DNA of 64,000 nt from Glebionis coronaria (GCA_025667525.1 CM046881.1:30267580-30331579); one strand, 5' to 3'. Shown: positions 1 to 11,800, numbered from the stretch's first letter. Program-made: numbers and translations. Notes: generated from the sequence alone by a model not told the origin.

Positions 1-2031
1 GCAGAAAAGGAAAAATATGTTGTCCTTGGTTGTTGTATTTATCAAAAGGAGAAAAAGGAAAGTGGGTGATAAAAACATTCAAAGATGATCACCACTGCTT
101 GCAATCTAGAAAGATAAAATACTATACATCAACTTTCCTTTCAAAACACATAACAGATCTACTGATTATGAATCCAAACATCCCTATCAAAGCTGTTCAA
201 GAACGAATGTAGAAAAAGTTTCATGTGGATGTTTCAAAGGATAAAGCTTTTAGGGCTAAGGCAAAAGTAGAGGTGTATTTGAGAGGTGATGTTAAGGTTC
301 AATATTCTCTATTGAGAGACTATATAATGGAGTTAAAGAGGTGTAATCCGGATACAACTTTTAAGATTGATGTTTATGGTGAATAAAATCATGAAAGTCC
401 AACCAGGATGTTTAGGAGAATCTATGTGTGTTTGGGGGCTTTGAAGAGGGGATTTAAAGAAGGTGGTAGGGAATTACTTGGTTTAGATGGTTCCTTCATG
501 AGAGGCCATTATCCAGGTCAGATGTTGACTTCAGTGGGCGTGGATGCCAATAGTGACATCTACCCTGTTGCTTATGTAATAGTTGAATCAGAGAACCAAC
601 ACTCATGGACATGGTTCTTAAAGTGTCTAGGTGATGATTTTGATCTCTACACCAACTCAAATTTTACCTTCATCACAGATAGGCAAAAGGAATATCTTTA
701 TTCTTTGAATTGAAATTGTTTTGCTTACTTGTGAATTGTTGTATTTATAACTTATCTGATGCTTCTTGTAGGGTTTGTTACCCGCACTTGAAAAGTTATT
801 TCGTAGTGCAGAGCCTAGGTATTGTGTTAGGCATATTTATGAAAACATGAACCAGACATGGAAAGGAGTTAAGTACAATAAAATGTTGTAGAAGTGTGCA
901 TCAACCACAACCACTATTTTGTTTGAAGAGAATATGAAAGAGTTGAAAGATTTCAACCTAAAAGCATATCAATGGCTTAAAAAGATACCTGTTGAGCATT
1001 GGAGTAGCGCATATTTCTCTGGTATGGGTTATATTCTATAATATTTTAACCTTAATCATATGTTTACTTAATATGTTGTCTAATATATAGCATTTCCTAA
1101 AAAATATAGGTAGAGCACATTGTGACCTGTTAATAAACAATGTTTGTGAGGTCTTTAACAGACAATTGTTAGATGCTAGAGACAACCCTATAATTACAGC
1201 CTTAGAACATGTGAGGGAATATCTTATGAAATGGATTGTAATTGTGCAAAAAGTTATTGAGAAAAGTGATGGGCTATTGACTCCTGTTGTTGCTAAGGTG
1301 TTTGATAGGATTAAGGATGTTGCAAGTGAGTGCATTGTTGGTTAGAATGGTTCTGATCTTTACTAGGTTAGAGGTTTCCTACAAGAACTGTATGCTGTTA
1401 ACTTGCCTTAAAAGACATGCTCATGTAGGAAGTGAAAGATATCAGGCATACCATGTAAGCATGCAGTTGCTACAATACATGATATGTTAGACAATGGTTA
1501 TGATGTAGGCATACATGAGGATTGGGTCCATGAGTCATACAAATTGACTACCTGGAAAGCTGTTTATTTACACAAGGTTAACCCAGTCAATGGCAGGGAT
1601 TTATGGGCCAAATTTAACTGTCCAACTACTCTTTTGCCACCAAAAATACATCCACGGATTGGGAGACCATCAAAAAAAAGAAAGAAGAGTAAAGGGGAGA
1701 TTGTGATTGTGAAAAGTAATAAACTAACCAGGGCTGGTAAAGGATTACATGTGGTTTGTGTAAAAGTGTAGGACACAACAAAAAAAGTTGTGACAGGAAC
1801 AAAAAAGCTGTTGCTGGAACAAGCAATGTCACTGCAACTAATGTAGGAAAAAGGAAGAAGGTTGCTGTAGGAACAAGCTTTGCTGCTGGAACAAACACTA
1901 CACAGCCTGCACAGCCAAGACAGGCCGCACAACCAAGACAACCTACACAACCAATACAGGCTTCACAGGAAAACACTCAACCATCACAGGCTAACACTCA
2001 ACCTTCACAAGGTGCTATGATTAATCTTTAA
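1..2031 (+). pseudogene. MULE (MuDR-type) transposase, decayed
   Basis: Remnant of a MuDR-family DDE transposase. In order: part of the N-terminal DNA-binding region (about 30-212), the MULE catalytic region at 408-690 with LLGLDGSFMRG, GVDAN, SENQHSWTWFL and FITDRQK, a helical region after an intron ending near 771, a SWIM-type zinc finger near 1410-1480, and a basic tail with a CCHC-like knuckle near 1755-1800 followed by a Q/P/A-rich tail ending at 2031. It is broken by in-frame stops (for example near 210, 384 and 890) and frameshifts around 1340-1410 and 1750. The intron after the FITDRQK exon begins with GA instead of GT. It cannot encode a full transposase. The family assignment is from recognised motifs. 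Confidence 0.87.
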
Positions 2032-2404
2032 AAGTCTTGTTTAATTTCTTGCTGAAGACAATTTGTTGAATGTTTCATGTTCTAGATTGATGTCATTTGA
2101 TTGTTTGTTTAAGACATTTGTTATTTGCTTATTTTAAACGATTATTTATCAAATATTTTTGCTTTCTGGTTGATACTATCTGTCTTGCTCAAAGTCATGG
2201 TTGGATTGCTAATTCTTTCATTTTGACCCATTGTAAATTGTGGAAACATTGGTCTTAACATTTTTTGACCCATTTATACTTCTGACTAAGTAGTTCAGAA
2301 AATGGATTAAAGTCTCACATTTACTTCCCCACCAAACACACAAGTTAAATAGGACTAGAAAGAACATTGTTTACTCACTACCTTTTATAACAACTTTTGT
2401 ATCA

Positions 2405-2845
2405 ATGGGACACCTTCCACCTTTTGGATCACCACAAAGACCTTGGCCCATTGTAACACCAGGTATTGCAAAACGATTTAGGGAAGGAAATGTTTTAGAT
2501 GAGTTGGTAGGTTTGTATGGATATGTGGATTACTTTGAGTATCTGGATGATGATTATTGGTTTGAAATCTCTAGTGCTGCTAGCGAATCCAGTGAAGAAG
2601 ATACTAACAATCAAAGCCAATCATCAAAAGCCCTGAAGCCAATCATCAAACTCCAAGATGGTAAGTACATACCTGTATACAAAATTACATCCTCAAAGCC
2701 AATCATCAAAAGCCCTGAATCCATAACTGGGGTCGTGCTTGGACTTGCCAATCAAAGGACTTGGTCTTCCATTGAGGAAAAACTAAGGAAGAGGCATGAG
2801 ACTCTCGAAAAGGATGAAAAGGACAAGGGAAAAGGCAAAATCTAA
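2405..2845 (+). CDS. MULE-internal ORF, 146 codons, unrecognised
   Basis: Open frame from ATG 2405 to TAA at 2843-2845 encoding an acidic then lysine-rich protein. It begins MGHLPPFGSPQRPW, has an acidic patch YFEYLDDDYWFE, a serine/glutamate stretch and a charged tail ending KDKGKGKI. A short segment containing KPIIK occurs twice, from a small internal repeat. It sits 370 bp after the transposase remnant, inside the MULE, on the same strand. The copy-B equivalent (46546-46977) has lost the frame through stops, so there is little sign of selection. I do not recognise the family; it may be an accessory MULE gene or chance-open element sequence. Confidence 0.45.
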   Translation: MGHLPPFGSPQRPWPIVTPGIAKRFREGNVLDELVGLYGYVDYFEYLDDDYWFEISSAASESSEEDTNNQSQSSKALKPIIKLQDGKYIPVYKITSSKPIIKSPESITGVVLGLANQRTWSSIEEKLRKRHETLEKDEKDKGKGKI

Positions 2846-3182
2846 TGTACTATATTGCTTTTATGTGCTTTTACTACTATCGTTATGCTTATCTTCTTTT
2901 TAGTTTCATGTTTTGTATGCTAATGATGTTCAGTTTTGGGACAATCCTGTATTGGTTTTTATGAATGAATGAATGAATGCATTAGCTTATCATATGAACA
3001 AGAACATAACTATACTCGTAAGATACTTAAAACTTGAACTTCATTAATCAAGACATAACTATTGACCATTACATAATATGGTCAATTTGTTCAAGACATC
3101 ATAAGCTTAATCAACCATTAACCATTACATCAAGTAGAAAAACAAGAAAAAAATTCAACTACAGATCAACCAAATCTCCAAC

Positions 3183-3399
3183 CTTCGATTTCCAGACTCC
3201 ATTGCATTCAATGATTCTTCAAGTGCATTTCTTGATCTTAAAAACCTGAAATAATCGCAACAGCTCGAGCACACATTGGGGGATCAACCCACGAAAAAAA
3301 TTGACACATATTAGAAGAACAACAACGAAATATCCTTCCTCGATTTGTGTTTGTCCATGATCTACGAACAACTGACTGGTTTCCATAAAAACAGTTCAT
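3183..3399 (-). pseudogene. zf-GRF zinc-finger protein remnant inside MULE (antisense)
   Basis: Reading leftward from an ATG at 3399 gives MNCFYGNQSVVRRSWTNTN, then GRIFRCC, CQFFSWVDPPMC and ARAVAIIS. This matches the zf-GRF pattern of a CxC start, a WTxxNxGRxF core, a middle Cys and a CxFFxWxD end. The second Cys of the opening pair is Tyr here. A one-base deletion relative to copy B closes the frame soon after AIISG, where copy B continues LRSRNALEESLNAMESGNRR. It lies opposite to the transposase between the 146-codon ORF and the right terminal repeat, so it is element cargo. zf-GRF domains bind nucleic acid in several DNA-repair and topoisomerase proteins; the role here is unknown. Confidence 0.72.
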
Positions 3400-3599
3400 C
3401 AATAATTAATTAGGGTTTATGTGTTTTTGAAGAAGAGGATTTTGATCCTATGTGTGTATTTACTAAAGTGTTTGGGTGGATTTGGTATATAAAACATAAA
3501 GGCATGGGAGGACAAATGCAAACAACTAAACCTAGACATATAAGCATATACGAAAAGACCTTATTACCCTTGTAAAAAACTAAGATAACGACAAAAACA

Positions 3600-3732
3600 T
3601 AACAGTAGTTACGACTAGGGAGGTTGGTTACTACTTACATTCGTCGTCCGGAAAGCCGCCTGCACTTTCTCAAAGTTGGGGAGTCAATATGCAAATTTGG
3701 GATACCCTAGGGAGCATTTATGCATTTTACTC
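3600..3732 (-). repeat. MULE right terminal inverted repeat, copy A
   Basis: The reverse complement matches the left repeat of copy B (32331-32463) for about 133 bp, starting GAGTAAAATGCATAAATGCT. Long terminal repeats of this size are typical of Mutator-type elements. The same end in copy B is at 47728-47860. Confidence 0.88.
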
Positions 3733-3935
3733 TATAGTTAGCTTCTTGATGAGTTGAACCAGGCATCTCAACGCCACTCAGGTGTACAAAAACTGAACCG
3801 ATGCAATGAAGTGATTTATGGAAATATATGAAACTGTGTTGGAAGAAACGAATAAAAATTAAGGTCAAAGGTTTGGTATTTTTAACCCATTGGCTTAAGA
3901 GTTATCTAGAAGTTACAACGGCTTTTATCCTTTTT

Positions 3936-4178
3936 TCACTTTGTTTTCTTACGAGTACCTTTTATTGCCGGCGAATCGGTTTGTTGAGTGAGTGATTGAT
4001 CAGTTGGAGATGTGAATGACGGTGGGTCTTGGAATGTGTTCATGGCTAGTGATTGTTGCCACCGAAGAAAAGCTTGTTGTTGTTGTTATTGACGTTGTTG
4101 AAATTCTTCCATCGAAGTAAAGCCGGGAAATGGTGGATTTTGATTCGAAGGGTTTGCGGCACAAACCTCGTTCATCAT
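3936..4178 (-). pseudogene. Q-rich protein N-terminus, nonsense-mutated, copy A
   Basis: Leftward from ATG 4178 the frame is 81 codons to TGA at 3936. It reads through FPGFTSMEEFQQRQ, then a TAA inside a glutamine run, then QQQQAFLRWQQSLAMNTFQD, a Pro/Ser/Thr-rich stretch with SLTQQTDSP, and a basic KGTRKKTK end. This resembles the N-termini of plant Myb/trihelix-like proteins linked to PIF/Harbinger elements (often misnamed glutathione S-transferase T3-like), but I hold that assignment loosely. The same TAA occurs in copy B, so the gene was already broken before the duplication. A poly-A/T-rich SSR lies just upstream at about 4195-4230. Confidence 0.45.
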
Positions 4179-4327
4179 TTTTTGATAAGTACCGTAAAAA
4201 AATTCTTTTATTATTATTATTTTTTTTTAAAACTTCACGTTAAACCGAGGTGTAAAATGAAATTTTTCTCTAGACAAACCCCTAACGTCGTTGCCTTGGC
4301 AACGCCCAACTTGGGTTCAGAAGAGTG

Positions 4328-4374
4328 AGGTATCGTAATGCTGACCAACACTCATTAGGGGCATTACGATACCT
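4328..4374. repeat. 14-bp perfect inverted repeat, copy A
   Basis: AGGTATCGTAATGC at 4328-4341 and its reverse complement at 4361-4374 flank a 19-base loop. In copy B (48474-48520) the left arm carries one change (AGGTATCGTAACGC), so the stem is slightly weakened. It may be a solo terminus or hairpin remnant of a small DNA transposon. Confidence 0.6.
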
Positions 4375-4694
4375 AGCCCTCTAAGATTCTATATATTTGA
4401 TGCCTATATCATGATTAAGATTCCATATCAAGTAGTAAATGATATAAAATTGAAACAGGATATAATAATTTATGAAATTTAGGTAAGAACAATGGATACC
4501 TATGGGATCTACGATATGAGATATAAAATTAAGAACCTTTAATTATTTTATTTTAGGGTTTGTGCTATATGATAAGAGAAATGAAACGGCGAGTCAGTGG
4601 CGACCAACTTTTGGTTTGGTGTAAGAATGATTTAGGGTTTTAACTTTTCCTTTTTTATATGGAGGACAAAGAAAGGTAAATACATATTTAAACA

Positions 4695-5106
4695 CTAGCA
4701 TGGTATCCGCGCAATGCGACGACCGATACTCAATGACTAATTTTGAGGCTAACAAATATTAATCTCTTACCCATTAAGTTTGTATTGTAAAAGTTGTAAT
4801 AAAAACCACTATAAATGAAAAAGACTAATGTTAATAAAAATATATTAAAATTTATATCGAATTAAAGAGCACAAAACTTTAGAATGGTAAAATTAGATTA
4901 TAAAAATAATAAATAAATAAATAAATTTTCAATTTAAAATAAAAAAGGTTATTTTAATAAGTTGTTACAAAAGGTTATTGAAAGGGTTATATGATATAAT
5001 GCTAATGAAGATATCAACAATTTGCTTTATTTAGTAGTTAAAAAAAGTTTGAATTTTCAGCCTTACTATTTTAAGAAGATCCTAAATGATTTAGGATGTA
5101 GTTATA
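4695..5106 (-). mobile_element. Helitron-like non-autonomous element, copy A
   Basis: Read on the minus strand, it ends with a GC-rich GCATTGCGCGG stretch followed by CATGCTAG and then T, like the Helitron CTRR terminus preceded by a short hairpin. Its body is AT-rich and matches the insertion at 29199-29637 (shared GGCTGAAAATTC, AGAGCATAAAA and GAGATTAATATTTG blocks). The 5' end near 5106 is degraded. Copy B has the same element at 50084-50497, so it predates the duplication. No coding capacity. Confidence 0.55.
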
Positions 5107-5144
5107 GAAAAGACAAATATGTAATTTTACAAAACATTGTTTAG

Positions 5145-5320
5145 GCTCGCGAGCTTAACGAGTCGAGTACCAGAAAGCTCGAACTCGACACGAAATTTTA
5201 CACGAGTAGCTCGAGCTCGGCCCGTTTAAAATCAAGTCGAGTCGAATATTTTTCAAGTCGATCCCGAGTTGCTCACGAGTTGTCTCAGCTCGATTACACC
5301 CTACTACGCGTCGCCGCATT
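5145..5320. repeat. GAGCTCGAG-rich dispersed repeat, copy A
   Basis: Region dense in CTCGAGCTCGG, GAGTCGAG and CTCACGAG words, of a kind often seen dispersed in plant genomes. Copy B has it at 50532-50700. A 27-base piece (5260-5286) reappears exactly at 29952-29978. No terminal structure was recognised, so the element class is unassigned. Confidence 0.5.
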
Positions 5321-5869
5321 ATGTAGATACCACATTAGTATTAGATGACATGTCTAATATATCTACACTGGCAGGTTTTCTTTTGTTATGGTAAACATTG
5401 TGAGAAGATTGGTGCAGGTGCGGAGGTATGCTTTGGCCACCTGTGGCACGTGCCACACATAGATTGGCTATGAGAAACGGAGCAGGTTTGGCTAATATAA
5501 ATCGATTTTAAGGCACAAAACTGTAATCAATATGATCAAGAATGGAAACTATGAGATTTTACAAAGAGAATGAACTCAAATTCGAGTAGTGGAACTGTAT
5601 AAAGTAAATCTATAAACTGGGTAGTGATGGTGTAAGTGACATGTTCTTAGCTGGATGAAGAAGATGACCAAAAAATGAGTTATTTTCACATTTGCTCCCT
5701 AAAGTTTTTAGAATGTACACATTTATATCATGTTTTTAATTTTAGTTAAAAAAATAAAAAATACGCAAAAGTGACACTATTAACCTTGTTTGAAAACACT
5801 AGAGGACTAATTTGGTCAAGTCATTGGAAGCGTATTTATACATTAAGATGTTTTCAAAAATAGTACTAG
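5321..5869. other. Non-coding stretch left of the CACTA insertion
   Basis: No convincing gene. The corresponding copy-B stretch (50701-51269) contains an open frame of 63 codons (50712-50903), but the copy-A frame is interrupted, so it is probably a chance frame or an old gene scrap. The last three bases, TAG (5867-5869), are the target-site copy for the CACTA element. Confidence 0.5.
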
Positions 5870-5884
5870 CACTACAACATTCGC

Positions 5885-6357
5885 GCCCTACCCCAGCGAT
5901 ATTTTTGGCGTTTCCCCAGCGACATGTCGCTGGGGATATATTTTCCCAGCGACATTTCGCTGGGGAAAATTCGCTGGGGTATGCTCGTTGTTAAAAGTAT
6001 CCCCAACGACTTACCCCAGTGACATGCGGGCCCCACAGACTTTTCCTGGAAGAATAGATTGCCACGGTGGCAACATTTTCCCCAGCGACATGTCGCTGGG
6101 GAAATCCTTATTAAACAAAAAAATTAAGTTGAACTTAAACATTTTAGCTAATTACAAAGTTTCCCCAACGACATGTCGGTGGGGAATCTTTCCTTTTATT
6201 TGACTTGTCAACGCGTTGTCGTTGACTTGTCAACGATTTCTAAAGTTTCCCCAGCGACATGTCGCTGGGGAAACTCTCGATATGTTTGACTTGTCAACGC
6301 TTTGCGTTTGACTTGTCAACGAATAACCAAAGTTTCCCCAGCGACATGTCGCTGGGG
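5885..6357. repeat. Left subterminal motif cluster of CACTA
   Basis: Contains perfect copies of a 22-bp palindrome (half-site CCCCAGCGACA) at 5914-5935, 6080-6101, 6249-6270 and 6336-6357, with degenerate or half copies near 5886, 5945, 6000 and 6162. Each is usually followed by GGGGAAA. Short TTGACTTGTCAACG palindromes lie between the last copies (6205-6325). In En/Spm the TNPA protein binds short repeated subterminal motifs; these sites occupy the equivalent place. Binding itself is inferred. Confidence 0.88.
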
Positions 6358-7369
6358 AAGAGTCTGCAGGTTTTTTTTTTAAATTGCCTGCACAGCAGGA
6401 GTTTTCCAGATTTTTTCCGGAATTTTTCCGGAAAAAATCTACCAAAACCTGTAACAAAAACCTGTATTTGCTCACCAAAAGACACATATAAAGTATACTT
6501 AGAATACAAATCAACACAAACGCGGAATAAGTTCAAACTTGCACCAAAATATAATATAACGTTCTAATTTAGTCAAAGATATTAGGAATAAGTCGGGATA
6601 GTTAAGGATACTAGGGAAACAAGCATTCTAATTTAGGATAATAGGGAAACAAGTCAAGATGAACATAAAGAAACTATGTACCATACTAACAAACACATAT
6701 ATGACACGACTAGCTCGCGTCATCGCCACCATCCTCGCCACCCTCCCGATCCTCAACATCATCACCCGGGCGACTCCCGCTCCCGCTGGCACCAACATCA
6801 TCACCCGGGCGACTCCCGCTCCCGCTGGCACCAGCACTCTCATATCTCGAAAAATGATCGCCATACCTGCCGTCGTTTCTCAGCAGGCCCATCATGAAAT
6901 CAACATCCCGATCCCGACGAGTCTCAGGGGGTGGTGACGAAAAGCACGAGGGAGTACCGGTGTATCCCGGCAATACCATACCCACGCCAGGATGGTGGCC
7001 GCGAAACTTGCCTCCTCGCACCATCCTGTTGATCTCGGCAGTAGTGTGCTCACCCGTCGCCTCTAGCTCCCTCATCTGATCCTGTGTGGTGACAATAACA
7101 CAAGATAGTAAATATATTAGTCGGGTTGCTAGATTATTAATCAATGATTCATTAAAGTGTGTTTTGAAAAGAATACTTACATACAACTGGAGAGACTGCT
7201 CATCTATAAATACACCATCTGAATTTGTATGCAAACGATAGAACATGTCGATCTCTGAAGGCTCCTGTTGGGGTTCGGACGCCTTTTACTGTACATACAC
7301 ACGTAGGTAAGATCAATCTAATTAAATGCGGCAATAATAATATGTATGTAAAATCAATAATGATAATAA

Positions 7370-7492
7370 TAAAATAATAAAAATAAAAAACAATAATAAT
7401 AATAATAATAAAAAAACAATAATAATAATAATAATAAAAAAAAACAATAAGAATGTAAAATCAATAATAATAATAATAATAATAATAATTAC
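7370..7492. repeat. AAT microsatellite in TNPA-like intron
   Basis: Interrupted (AAT)n and poly-A blocks directly adjoining the donor site of exon 3. The minus-strand translation is a meaningless Ile/Phe/Leu run. Confidence 0.8.
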
Positions 7493-7854
7493 CATGAGCT
7501 GTCGAGTGCGAGGGATCGACCGAGAACCATGTCGGGAGATAAGTGTTGCCTTGGACCGATTTTGGTTGTTTGTTAAGGATCGCTTCTTGTTAGCTTCGTC
7601 AGTCCAAAACGCTATCTGTTTCTCCCACTCTTCAGCTGTGTGCTCGTCGGGTCTGTTCCGCCTAATTTGATCCACATCGTATTCTCCAGTCTCGGGGTCT
7701 TTTACACAGAAATCTCGCTTCAGACTAGCCTTGCTGGTGTTGTATGATTTTTGTAACTGGTGATTAATGGTATCATAAATACTCTCCCACCGAGGGGTGC
7801 TCATGTGCGGCGCGAGATCATATTTTTTCTGCAATCAAATACAACATATTGAAA

Positions 7855-8170
7855 ACAAAGTTAGAAATATAATTTATATATTTATTTAAATTCGTTTATT
7901 TATTTATATGATATAAATAAATAAACGAATTTAAATAAATATACACAATACAACACATTGAAACAGAGTTAGGAATATAATTTATATATTTATTTAAATT
8001 TGTTTATTTATTTATATGATATAAATAAATAAATAAATTTAAATAAATATACACAATACAACACATTGAAAATAGAGTTAGAAATATAATTTATATATTT
8101 ATTTAAATTTGTTTATTTATTTATATGATATAAATAAAAAACAAATTTAAATAAATATATACAATTAAAT
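7855..8170. repeat. Three about 108-bp tandem repeats, each a long AT hairpin
   Basis: The units start at 7861, 7970 and 8078 with TTAGAAATATAATTTATA. Each contains TTTAAATTCGTTTATTTA (TTTAAATTTG in later units) followed by its inverse, so each unit can fold into a stem of roughly 30 bp. The array lies within the TNPA-like intron between exons 2 and 3. Confidence 0.8.
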
Positions 8171-8867
8171 AAATGAACACGATAATTAAATAAATATAAA
8201 ATGATAACTTACCCCAATAGCTGCCCTGGCCATCGCCTTGTGCCCTTCGGGGACCTTGCTCCATGAAGGGTAATACAAAGGTATTTCCCTAGCGACACAC
8301 CCGAAGAAGTTTCCCCAATGATATGCGTAGGGGCCGACAGGTGTAACAAGGTTACCTCTAGCGGCTACAAAGTCGATCTCGACCGGCCGGTTGTGATTAT
8401 CGGCCACCGCATCCAGTCATTTCAGGCAGCGGGTCTTCTCCCGGGTATTCTGCCTGTCGGCTCTCCTCCCGCCCAAATTGGGCTTTTTCTTTCCTTTTCC
8501 TGCAAAATCAAGTGAGTGATAAAGTCATAAAAGTTAAGGCAAACAAGTTAAATATGTGTATCAAATTTGTATTACAATAATCCAGAAATTCTTACCCCGG
8601 TTGACGAAGCAACCCCCGCAACCGAATGATGGAGGACGTGGACGTGAAGGATCCTCGCCACCACCGTCCCCGCCGTGTCCCCGTGCAACATCAGTCATCT
8701 GTATACAGGTACAATTAGCATAACATGTAGAAATTCATGAACAAAATAATACAAGCATGCACAAATCTAAATATCAAAATAAATTTACACATTTAAACAA
8801 TGCACTACAATTTCATTCATTCATTCATTCAAATATATAAGTGTATTTTACAAGTTACAACACAAAG

Positions 8868-11800
8868 TTAATCTTCTTCGTCACTAGAATTAAATTTCTC
8901 AACACCATCATCATCTTTAATGAGGTCTTCAACATCAGAATCTGCTAAATCATGAGGAAGGGGGTCTTCATCATCATCGTCTTCGTTAGGAACATCATCG
9001 TTATCTGGCGGTGCGTCAACCTCCGTTGATTCATCATCTATATGCAAATCTATATAGAAGGTGTAGTTACCGAAGTCATTCCCACTAGTAGAAGGTGGGA
9101 GATCACTAGTAGAAGGTGGGAGATCACTAGTAGAAGGTGGGAGATCAGATGAGTTGTCCAAATGTATAATATCAGGTTCGTTCTCTACCACGATTACACC
9201 GTTGTTCAAAAACTTTTTATGATTAACATGTTCGACGACCTTCACGTTGGGTTTGGCTGGATCTACAAGGTAGAAGACTTGTTTGACTTGTGTTGCGAGG
9301 ATGTATTGTTCACTTTTCCACCACTCACCAGAGCCGACGATTTGTGTCATTCCATTTCTAACGATAAGTTTCTTGACTCTACCAACGGTGTTGCGAGTGT
9401 CGAACCACTTAACTTTGAACAAAGCAACTTTAAACGACAAATAGTCAAACTCGAGGATTTCTTGAAGCCGACCATAAGTGTTAGTTTTCCCGTCAGGATC
9501 AGTCGAATAAACTCCGCTATTTTGAGTTACGCGACGTTCATCGTGGCTCTGCACGACATACCTCACACCATCTACTACACAACAGCTTACTGACATTGGA
9601 GCCCTTGATGGTCCATTAGCCAAAGCGAATAACTCGCTGGTTGGGAAAAACTCTGGGTCTTGGGGATTTTGTGCGTGACGTTCAAAGATCTATGAAGAAG
9701 ATAGGATTAGATAGAAAAATAAAAATATGATATTGTTATTTTTACACTTAAGTACACAAAATAAGTGTTAGTTTACCAACGTCTTAAACCAGTGGGGGAA
9801 TTCTTCTAGCATGTCTTTTTCTGTTTTTCCTGGAAATAAACTGAAAAACGATCATGCTATTAGAATAAGTCGTCGAAATGATAAGTTAAGAAAAAAAAGT
9901 TACAAAATTAAAAAACGCGTACCTCCGTAACTGGTCTTGGTACGTGTCGATCTCAGGACTGTTGTTAAGTAAATACCATCTCGCTTTCTTGTACTCGTCG
10001 GTAGGAAAATGAGGAAAGGACAGTAAACCAATCGGCTTGCATACCGATCGGAACACATGAAACTTACACGTTGAGGGAGGGGGTCCACATTACGATCGGG
10101 ACGATTAAATTTCGTGGTAACACCCCGAAAATATTGAGAACTTATAGTCAATGCTTCTTCTGCAACATAACCCTCCGCGATCGAACCTTCTGGCTTAGCT
10201 TTATTTCTTACATAACCTTTTAGCTTCTTCATGAATCTTTCAAATGGATACATCCACCGAGGTTGAATAGGCCCGCCTTCAAGAGCCTCTAGAGCTAAAT
10301 GGATGGGCAAGTGAATCATAATGTCAAAGAAAGCAGGAGGATATATGCGCTCAAGCTCGCATAGAATTTCAACCACCTTGACCGAAGCTTTCAACATGTC
10401 CTCCTCCATCAAAGTTGTAGAGGAGAGTTGCTTAAACAAGGAACACAGATTGATTATTGGTTTTGCAATATGTTCGGGCAAGTAATTTTGAAGTCCGTAA
10501 GGAAGTAAACGTTGCATCATTATATGACAGTCATGAGACTTCAGGCCCGTTATATTTGTATCATTATCGGTCACTTTGTGCTTGAAGCATGATCCGAACC
10601 CATCTGGTAGTTTAACACTTTTGATGTACTGACAAAACTTTTTTCGGTTCTCTGGTGTTAAAGAATACGCAGCCTGGGGCTTCACAGTCTTCCCCTTGTG
10701 GTTTACGGTTAGCCACAAAGGTCTTCGAATGCCCATCTTTTTCAAGTCTTGTCTTGCTTTTGCGGTGTATTTACTTTTGTCATTCATTAACAAAATGTTC
10801 AAGATGGCCTCCAACACATTTTTTTCGATATGCATGATGTCTAATTTGTGTCTTAGTGAAATAAAAGGCCAATACTCAAGCTCGTAAAAAATAGTCCGTT
10901 TAGTCCAGTTAAGCTCGACTATAACATTGCGGGAAATCTTCACACCCCCATGCTTTGGATGTTTACCCGACGTACGCCTTAGAAATCTAGCATGTTGCGC
11001 TTTGATTACATCCGGCTGGTTATAATCTTTAGGTGGATCTTTCTGTTCAGTTTGGCCATTGAAGTCAACACGTGAACTCCTCCATTTATGGGGCTTCTTT
11101 AACCATCTTCTATCGCCAACATAAGCTGTTTTGCTTGTGACGGGAATAGATGGAGTTTCTAGGTTACATGTAGGGAATGCATAGTAACCTTGCCCACTCC
11201 ACCCAGACAAACTACTTCGAGCAGGAAAATCATTTATGGTCCATAAAAGCATCACTCTCATCTTGAACTGCTTTTGTGAAATAATGTCTGTAGTATCAAC
11301 ACCATTCTTGTGCCACAAAGTCTTCAGGTCTTTAATCAAAGGCTGCAAGTAAATATCAATGTCCTTGCCCGGGGATTTAGGGCCAGGAATTAACAACGTC
11401 AACATAAAGTTACTTTCTTTCATACATAACCAAGGAGGCAGATTGTATGTTGTCAATACCACCGACCACATGTTGTAGGTCTAACTAAGGTTGCCGAACG
11501 GATTGAAACCATCAGCACACAACCCTAGTCGAACATTTCTTGGTTCTGCTGCAAACTCTAGATACTTCAAGTCAAACTTCTTCCAAGCTGCGCCATCAAC
11601 CGGGTGTTGCATCTTACCAGGCTCCGCACACTTTCCAGTAGCATTCCAAGTCATGTCTTTTGCAGTGTGTCTAGACTTGTACAAACGTTGTAGTCTAGGA
11701 ATGATCGGAAAGTAACGCAACACCTTCCTAGGAACTTTCTTCCCCGGTGTGTTAGTGTCTTTCCATCTACTCGTATTACACACCGGACATAATTGCAGAT

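Larger units (their letters stand above)
1..3732 (+). mobile_element. Mutator-like element (MULE), copy A, 5' end outside window
   Basis: Right-hand portion of a MULE with the same internal order as copy B: transposase, a 146-codon ORF and an antisense zf-GRF remnant. The right terminal inverted repeat is at 3600-3732 and ends in GCATTTTACTC. It is followed by TATAGTTA, matching the 9-bp target duplication seen around copy B. The flanks beyond the element are also duplicated, so this is the same insertion event as copy B carried through the segmental duplication, not an independent transposition. Confidence 0.88.
6710..8698 (-). pseudogene. TNPA-like (plant transposase, Ptta/En/Spm type) gene with one nonsense codon
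   Basis: Five exons fit canonical splice sites on the minus strand: about 8698-8596, 8499-8213, 7828-7493, 7282-7181 and 7081-6710 (stop TAG). The predicted product is about 400 residues: a glycine-rich start, a basic KGKKK segment, a conserved region with WGNFFGCVAREIPLYYPSW, a helical charged region with EEWEKQIAFWTDEANKK, and a tail with a perfect repeat of GASGSGSRPGDDV. This domain order is typical of the En/Spm-associated plant transposase family, which acts with TNP2. A TGA at 8417-8419, most simply a mutated Trp codon, interrupts exon 2. Exon 4 uses an AG four bases after a first AG, chosen because it keeps the frame open. Confidence 0.75.

Noticed and set aside
1564..1976. Minus-strand Cys/Leu-rich frames
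   Set aside because: Antisense of the MULE Q/P/A-rich tail; no support in copy B.
6659..7079. Plus-strand frames opposite the TNPA-like gene
   Set aside because: Shadows of the minus-strand exon with its GC-rich repeat.
9162..9593. 143-codon plus-strand frame
   Set aside because: Antisense shadow of the DUF4216 exon of TNP2.
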